From Serendipita indica DSM 11827 (Eukaryota > Basidiomycota > Agaricomycetes > Sebacinales > Serendipitaceae): a stretch of 64,000 nt of DNA. The DNA lies in contig CAJVGD010000014.1 of assembly GCA_910890315.1 (NCBI GenBank), positions 868,001 to 932,000 of the forward strand. Direction: 5' to 3'. Shown one piece after another: positions 58,494 to 64,000 of this stretch. The stretch's first letter is position 1; the number at the start of each line of letters is the position of its first letter. The notes under the pieces are model-generated. The model made no database searches. It was given only the letters and a program-made list of their open reading frames with translations, and had not been told where the DNA came from. Both the position numbers and the translations under genes were made by a program.

Positions 58494-59445
58494 ATGTCCG
58501 ACCACGAATCTCTGGTTTTACCACCATCGGTGGAAGATCTCATTGAGATATTCATTCTGCAAGAGCAAGATGCCTTCACCAGTACGCCGAATTCTGTCTA
58601 TGAGCTGAATTTATATTTCGGTTTCAGGCGTTCTGCCCAAAAGCACTCGCCACCTGGTCAGGCGCCTTATTATGAACAGAGCCATAGAGAAAAGCAGGCA
58701 TCCTCTTATATTCCCAGATCAATGCTAATTTTCTGCAGCTCGAGAGCACGACGAGTTCTACGTGGAGGATCAGAATATGGACCTCTTTGACACCGAGCAG
58801 GCTGTGCGGTTCTTTTCATACAGTCCGTGAACCTGAAAAGGTATTCTATTACTCATTATGGACTAGTCTCGTGGTACGATCCCATCTGGACCCGCAACTT
58901 TCTCAGTCTATCCATTCCGCTGTTCGTGGCAGCTGGTATGATGCTTCTTTAATGCTGCACATATGATAACTGAATGTCATCCAGCACAAGCGTTCACGGA
59001 CGCGAAGCTCCTCCAAAGAGTAAAGGACGAATGGACTCAGAACGATAGCGACATCATCCATGATCTGGCCTCTGGAGCCACTGGCTTGCTCGCTACGAGT
59101 CTTTCGCTGAGGGACGTACAGCTCAGAAGCTATGAAGCCAGTAAGCAAGGTCAACGTTGCGAAATGTATGCTAATGGTTGTTGAGGGAACTTTGTGGAAC
59201 AATGGCAAAGTGGACTGGATGGCATCTCAATCGGCAGTGTCTATCCAATTCTTTCAATGCACGGTCCCTTGGGCCCAGCTCCCGCAATCGGCGTTGCATT
59301 GCTCTCTGGTTTTGCGGCCATGAGCTATCTGCTCTACAAGATGATCACAATTTCGAACACGGAGGATAAGATCAAAGCGTTGTTCCAAGAGTTGGCCAAC
59401 GACGAAGATGCGCGCGCGAGTTTCTGGTCTGTTCTTGATGATTGA
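58494..59445 (+). CDS. ISG12-like tandem paralogue A (divergent copy)
   Basis: First of three tandem paralogues. ATG 58494: MSDHESLVLPPSVEDLIEIF, then VLPKSTRHLVRRLIMNRAIE after a 46-nt intron (58582-58627). The next intron (58694-58738) starts with GC and leads to a segment ending LFDTEQAVRFFSY. A shared module follows, SWYDPIWTRNFLSLSIPLFV, then a charged stretch (LLQRVKDEWTQNDSDIIHDL) and a hydrophobic segment, GATGLLATSLSLRD. The core IFI6/27-like stretch is degenerate (FVEQWQSGLDGISIGSVYPI, LSMHGPLGPAPAIGVALLSG), aligning to B by the WQS and GPL positions. The C-terminal tail KIKALFQELANDEDARASFW matches B and C. About 240 residues in six exons. Function unknown; probably membrane-associated. 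Confidence 0.72.
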
Positions 59446-59922
59446 TCCTAGAAGAAGCCATCTGGAAAGTAGAAAGAGAACAATAGATGTTCCTGATCTC
59501 CTTCTTTTTCTGACGCCTAGCCAATCTCAAGCATTGCTTGCTGGCTCTCTCCAACGGCCGCTCACAGCATGTCCCCTTTTCTGCTATTGAGCTCCACCAT
59601 CCTACCAACCATCATCAATACAATCCAGCCACAGAGAATGTCCACGACATAGGATTCACTTCTGTGAGCATATCACGTTGTCAGGCTCTCATTCAAAGCG
59701 CCATCACACGACCATAGTGAATACTGGAGTTGGTATTCCATCGCAATGGTCAGTTGACTCGTATTTCAATTTGCCACAACTGCGGCGCCTGCTTTGGTAT
59801 TGGCCCGATTCTATGCAACTCGAATCTCTCCATGCGTGATAGGGGAGCTTTCAGAGATCCGGAATTCGCCGGTTCAGTATAAAGACAGGAAGCTCAGGAG
59901 GGGTTGGAAACAAGATTCTCAA
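59446..59922. other. Spacer between paralogues A and B
   Basis: A 477-bp spacer between the stop of copy A and the ATG of copy B. No supported gene; presumably the terminator of A and promoter of B. It has no obvious similarity by eye to the next spacer. Confidence 0.4.
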
Positions 59923-61013
59923 ATGGTCTCCATCCAACCAGCTTCCAGCGAAGGGCATGCACCCCAGGGTGAACCTCTTGATCTACAGCCCCCACAAGCA
60001 AATCTCCCCGCAGTCCAGATTGGGTCGCCCCTACAGGTGGCTGCTCCCGCTCAGGAAGAGGACGAAGTAATTGTCAACCTCGTGGAAGACTTTATCCGGC
60101 GTGAAAGTAGCATCATGCAAGGTATTACAACCCAATAGCCTTCATAATCTAGCCTATTCATTTCTAGGTCCTCTCGGTGCTCATCTAAAGCGTTCGCTAG
60201 TCCAGAAGGTGCTCAAGCAGCGAGCTGTTTCTCAATGTATGTCTCTTATTTGCCCATTTTCATTACTCATTTGTTTCAGTTGTCCGCATAGTGCCCTTGG
60301 CAGAACGAACCCGTGTTTCACACAGGATTTTCAACCGCAGCGATGCATTGACCTTCTTCAGCCTTAGTAAGCTCTTACCTGTCCTGATGCCGCTGCTCAT
60401 TATGCTAGCTGCCCGATACGATCGTAACTGGACTATCTCCTTCTTGATTCAGGCGTTCACTCTTATCTCAACAACTGGTAAGATCAAATGGCGCGACAGC
60501 AGAAAGCAAATGCTGACATTTTTACAACCTGAAGCGCAGGCGATCCTGAGAAAGGACAGCATTGATAGATCTATTGATAGCTGGAAAGCGAAGGATACTG
60601 CATTTGGTGCTGCCGCTGGAGCACTCGGTGGGGCTGCTTCCTTGTTGGCAGGAGAAGCGCTTGCATTTGCAGGCTTCACTGTGACCGGTGTGGCATCAGG
60701 TATGCTCTGACCTCTCAGTTGCTGGGAATTAAGCTTCTCTGAACTATGCACAGGTAGTATGGCCGCGCTATGGCAAAGCGCAATTGGTAACGTCGCTGCC
60801 AATAGCCTTTTTGCGACCTGCCAGAGTCTTGGTGCGACAGCTGCACTCAGCGGGCCCCTCGCATGGGGTGCGTGTGGCGGGGCGGTTCTAGGATATGTAA
60901 CGTACAAAGCCGTGACAGCCCCAACATCCGATCAAGTCTTAGAGAAGCTTCTCGACGATGTCTACAATGATGAGAAGAAACGAGAAATGTTCTGGAACAG
61001 GATTAATGTTTGA
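59923..61013 (+). CDS. ISG12-like tandem paralogue B
   Basis: Second paralogue. ATG 59923: MVSIQPASSEGHAPQGEPLD, a Pro/Gln-rich leader, then VIVNLVEDFIRRESSIMQ (compare VEDLIEIFILQEQDAF in A), an intron, and GPLGAHLKRSLVQKVLKQRA. Further exons give VPLAERTRVSHRIF, SDALTFFSL, then the shared module ARYDRNWTISFLIQAFTLIS. After TTGKIKWRDSRKQMLTFLQP comes the glycine/alanine-rich membrane-prone part: AAGALGGAASLLAGEALAFA, GFTVTGVAS, then across an intron MAALWQSAIGNVAANSLFAT and CQSLGATAALSGPLAWGACG. The last two blocks match the ISG12/IFI27 core (animal GFTAAGIAS and GSLVATLQSLGATG). Tail: VLEKLLDDVYNDEKKREMFW, stop at 61013. About 290 residues. Confidence 0.8.
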
Positions 61014-61355
61014 CTCGTTCTCGTTGTTGGATGTACGCACGTGTGGGTCTACATGTTGCTTGATGCTACGTCTTGGTTTTTTACTTTCGGAAGGCTGTAT
61101 TCATTCCGTTACTGTGTCCCGCGATAATCAAGACAATAGCTCAGAGTTATTCAACCATGTCAGGAACAAGCCATTGGAACAGGAATAAATGTTCACTGAG
61201 ATATAAAGCATTATTTATACCGGAACAGATGAAGAACGTCTATCAGAACCTCTGGGTAATAAGGCAAGGCGGGATTCTGGATGCACATGCATTCTGGGAC
61301 TGTAGCGAAGTTTCGAACGGGCCACTCCTTTCAAATGGGTATAATATTCCCATAA
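61014..61355. other. Spacer between paralogues B and C
   Basis: A 342-bp AT-richer spacer between the stop of copy B and the tentative ATG of copy C. No gene seen. Confidence 0.35.
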
Positions 61356-62405
61356 ATGTATATTCATGATGCCCTTATTATCCAGCAACATGAAATTGAA
61401 GGGACATTCGCCTCTGTTGTCGTCAGGTTGAGAGGCTGGGCAAGCCACAGACTTGATCCCAGCGACAATGGGACATCGTTCAGGCGTCACAAAGTTTGTG
61501 AAGCAAGCTCGAGTCCTCTTGAATAGTACGAATGTAACGAACAGAGGGTCAACTACTCATTGTCCCTCCAGCGCCCACCCTTCGACCGCGGATTCGCGAT
61601 AGCCTCGGAGTCACATTACGACAAAGAGGGAATGAAAGGGGTAACTATTGGTATATTCGGCCTATATACGTGTCTTGACGGTAAAGCAGTTGATGGTATC
61701 GTTCCACCCGCGCTCAGAGTGAACCTGAACTGTAATATCTTTGAAACACCTGACGCACAAGAGTTTTTCTACCTCGGTAATAGAGTTATCGAAGATTTTT
61801 CATCGACTCAGTTGATTATATAGCCAGAGAGTGCGATGCGGCTTGGACTCGCGCATTCTTGGATCAGTCAGTACGATTTCTCGCTGAACACAGTAAGTAT
61901 ATGTCTTCAATTCATCGCAACATACTTAATATTCGAAAGCAAAGGTGCTTTTGGGCCAAACGCGCGTCGAAGCCTTGCGTCATGACTGGAGTAGAAAAGA
62001 TACTCTGCGATCTCTAGCAGCGGGTACGGCACCACTTTTGGCGAAATCTACCTTAACTTTAGCCGGGTTCACAGGGGAGGGGGTCGCTGCAGGTATAAAT
62101 TTGTTTCTATCACTTATACCGCTCAATGTCACGTTATAGCGAGTGTAGCTGCTGGATGGCAGAGTATGTTGGGAAACGTTGCGGCGGGAAGTATCTTTTC
62201 AGTTTTGCAGAGTTTCGGAGCCACAGGGCTGCTAGCTATTACAGCGCCGGTGGGTGTGACCGTAGCTGGAGCGGGAGCTCTTGGCTATGGAGCCTGGAGA
62301 TTCTTAAAGATGCCCGTTGGAGAAAAACGGCTCGAGGCGTTTCTAAAGGAAATTTCGGAAGACAAAGACAAGCGTGATAGATTTTGGTCCCAAATTGACG
62401 CCTAG
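61356..62405 (+). CDS. ISG12-like tandem paralogue C
   Basis: Third paralogue. The tentative ATG 61356 gives MYIHDALIIQQHEIEGTFAS; an intron at about 61494-61571 joins RPPFDRGFAIASESHYDKEG. Then IVPPALRVNLNCNIFETPDA and QEFFYL, joined to ARECDAAWTRAFLDQSVRFL, the shared module. After VLLGQTRVEALRHDWSRKD comes the core: LAAGTAPLLAKSTLTLAGFT, GEGVAA, then SVAAGWQSMLGNVAAGSIFS and VLQSFGATGLLAITAPVGVT. GFTGEGVAA and VAAGSIFSVLQSFGATG are the closest matches in the array to the animal ISG12 signature. Tail: KRLEAFLKEISEDKDKRDRF, stop at 62403-62405. The 5' part is the least certain. Confidence 0.78.
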
Positions 62406-62525
62406 TTGTCGACTGTTCGATTTATAAAGTTTGCCAGATCATTTGGTTCCAGGGGCGTGGGTGGCACGCTCCAAGTTGGCCCTTCGACTCACCCTCGAAG
62501 GTACTTGACCACGCTCTTGGGCCGT

Positions 62526-64000
62526 ATGACCCTTGTAAATAATCAGGAAAATGCCTCAAGTCCGATAATGTCCAGTAAACTAAACCATACGACCGGCATC
62601 CCGTTCAGAGCTAGACTCGACCTGCTGCCAGCGTCTGTAGAGGAGCTGCCACTCAATGAAGGAGACATTGTAGAAGTTCTCGATCGAGGGGAGTTTTGGT
62701 GGATAGCCATAGCCAAGGGTAAGCTACTCAATCCCCAGCGCACTCGGCGCCTCGCACGTCTTTCCGATTCCTGACAAATTCGCCCAAAGGCAAGCGAGGT
62801 CTTGTTCTACCTGAAGCACTTGTGCGTTTCCTGTTCATTATGAGCCAGATACCCTTCCTGAACAATGGTCTAGGAGCCAATCTCGGGATCGATAGAGGCG
62901 CCTCAGCTACAAGAAGACGCTATCATAGATGACCGCATCCATGAAGCACTTCCTGAAATCACAATTGAGACATCTCAATCAGACACTGGCGCATCGTCAG
63001 ATTGCGCATCCCTTCCATTATCCCTTCGAACTAGAGTCGACCGACCCACTCTTCCTCGGCTCATTTCCCCCCTATTCGAATCTTCCACTGATAGCCCTTC
63101 TCTCCCCAGCGCATCGTCTAGTAGCACTGTGCGTCCTCATCCTCAACATATGACTTATCGAATTTGACAGTCTCCTCAGAATAACGCATGTTCACCAACT
63201 GGATCGCCAATTTCACCCGACGCTTCTCCATTAACAGATGGCATCAAAGTACTCCCGACACGAGTTCGCGCTTTATCAGACGTAACAGGCACCACGCCCG
63301 GAGAGCTTTCGTTCAAAGCTGGCGACATTATTGACGTCGACGTTCGGACTTCCGCCGAGATATGGCATGGAATACTCGGACAGCAGACGGGCACCTTCCG
63401 TCTCGACGACTCTGTCGTAAGTCTCCACATGCTTCACGTCCCAGCGCCGACTAATTGATATTAGGAACCAATACTTAAAGAGCGGGTTAGGGCACTACTG
63501 GACCACACTGCAGCCTCCTCCGGAGATTTATCGTTCAAAGCCGGTGATATTATCCAGGTCTACGGTCCAAGTACTCAGGGTACATGGTGGTGGCATGGTT
63601 TCATTACCGGAAAGGGGATAGGGATGTTTCCTTTCAACTTTGTTGAGCCCCTGGACGATGAGTTTGATGATTCAGACGAAGTCGACCCCGTCACCGCGTC
63701 TCTCTACAAACCACACACAAAGTTTCGGGTACTGCATGACGTTCCATCTATAGAAGATGGAATGTTGTCACTCAAGCAAGGGGACGTGATTTCCCTCGTT
63801 TCTCGACCATTTCATGATAAGTGGGAGGGGCGCTTGCGGTCTCAGGCAGGGACATTCTTCTTAGATGACAACATTGTACGCGATGCGATAAGGCATGGTT
63901 ATTCTTATCTGACTATCCGACAGGAGCCCATTATTACGAGCCGGGTTTGCGCCATCTACGACTACAAGGCTCAAAATGAGGGAGAGCTGACCTTCGCTCG
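62526..64000 (+). CDS. Multi-SH3 domain protein, partial at right edge
   Basis: Probable scaffold with at least five SH3-like domains, cut by the window end. ATG 62526 (or 62568, MSSKLNHTTG). SH3-1: FRARLDLLPASVEELPLNEG, DIVEVLD ... WW ... RGLVLPEAL. An acidic Ser-rich linker follows. SH3-2: TRVRALSDVTGTTPGELSFK, AGDIIDV ... IWHGILGQQTGTF. SH3-3: ERVRALLDHTAASSGDLSFK, AGDIIQV ... TWWWHGFI ... GMFPFNFVEP, the most canonical. SH3-4: KFRVLHDVPSIEDGMLSLKQ, GDVISLV ... WEGRL. SH3-5 begins SRVCAIYDYKAQNEGELTFA and is truncated. Domains 2 and 3 are the most alike, suggesting recent internal duplication. It starts 120 bp after paralogue C on the same strand. Function unknown. Confidence 0.8.

Noticed and set aside
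1-64000. tRNA, rRNA, CRISPR array or riboswitch
   Set aside because: No cloverleaf-like sequence with B-box, no rRNA core sequence, and no regular direct-repeat/spacer structure was seen by eye. A covariance-model search would be needed to exclude small RNAs in introns.

Overview
The window is nuclear DNA of a filamentous basidiomycete. Genes are broken by many introns of about 45-80 nt, intergenic gaps are very short, and both strands are densely used. Protein features (Clr2-type silencing protein, fungal ATP-dependent DNA ligase, two-SH3 Abp1, fungal Arp9 and Hfi1) fit Agaricomycetes. I think a Cantharellales/Rhizoctonia-like genome is likely, but that placement is inference. I see no rRNA, tRNA, CRISPR array or intact transposon. 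About 30 protein genes can be recognised, most complete; the first and last run off the window.

Layout. 1-6 kb: Fe-S L-serine dehydratase (partial, -), Clr2-like heterochromatin factor (-), Mpe1/RBBP6 mRNA 3'-end factor (+). 6-13.5 kb: RED/IK-like splicing protein (-), dihydroxyacetone kinase (+), holocytochrome-c synthase (-), RNA polymerase II subunit Rpb7 (+), BRAP2/Etp1 RING protein (+). 13.5-19.4 kb: clathrin heavy chain (+). 19.5-25 kb: Arp9 (-), an ER protein disulfide isomerase (-), Abp1 (+). 25-31.5 kb: a probably lipid-anchored SERAC1-like hydrolase (-), a fungal ATP-dependent DNA ligase (+), mitoribosomal bL21m (-). 32-36 kb: ATP synthase alpha (+) and ArgJ-type ornithine acetyltransferase (-). 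36-45 kb: MYND-finger protein with a probable frameshift (-), Hfi1/Ada1 (+), an unrecognised DNPW-start protein (+), mitoferrin (-), mitoribosomal mL44 (-). 45-49.3 kb: unrecognised or weak coding. 49.3-58.2 kb: Gly-X carboxypeptidase (-), anoctamin/Ist2-like protein (-), Hse1/STAM (-), Mms2 (+). 58.5-62.4 kb: three tandem paralogues whose hydrophobic core resembles the interferon-inducible ISG12/IFI6-IFI27 family. 62.5-64 kb: a protein with at least five SH3 domains, cut by the right edge.

The genes are mostly housekeeping and share themes rather than one pathway: endocytosis and sorting (clathrin, Abp1, Hse1, anoctamin), chromatin and transcription (Clr2, Arp9, Hfi1, Rpb7, Mpe1, RED), and mitochondria (Cyc3, bL21m, Atp1, ArgJ, mitoferrin, mL44). 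The most novel material is at the right end: the ISG12-like tandem array, each copy carrying its own N-terminal and C-terminal modules, next to a multi-SH3 gene. Two structural themes also recur: divergent pairs whose start codons lie 56-100 bp apart, and tiny first coding exons (3-12 nt) followed at once by an intron. Several introns appear to use GC-AG ends. Gene boundaries given here come from hand-splicing guided by protein similarity; interior exon limits are approximate unless stated.
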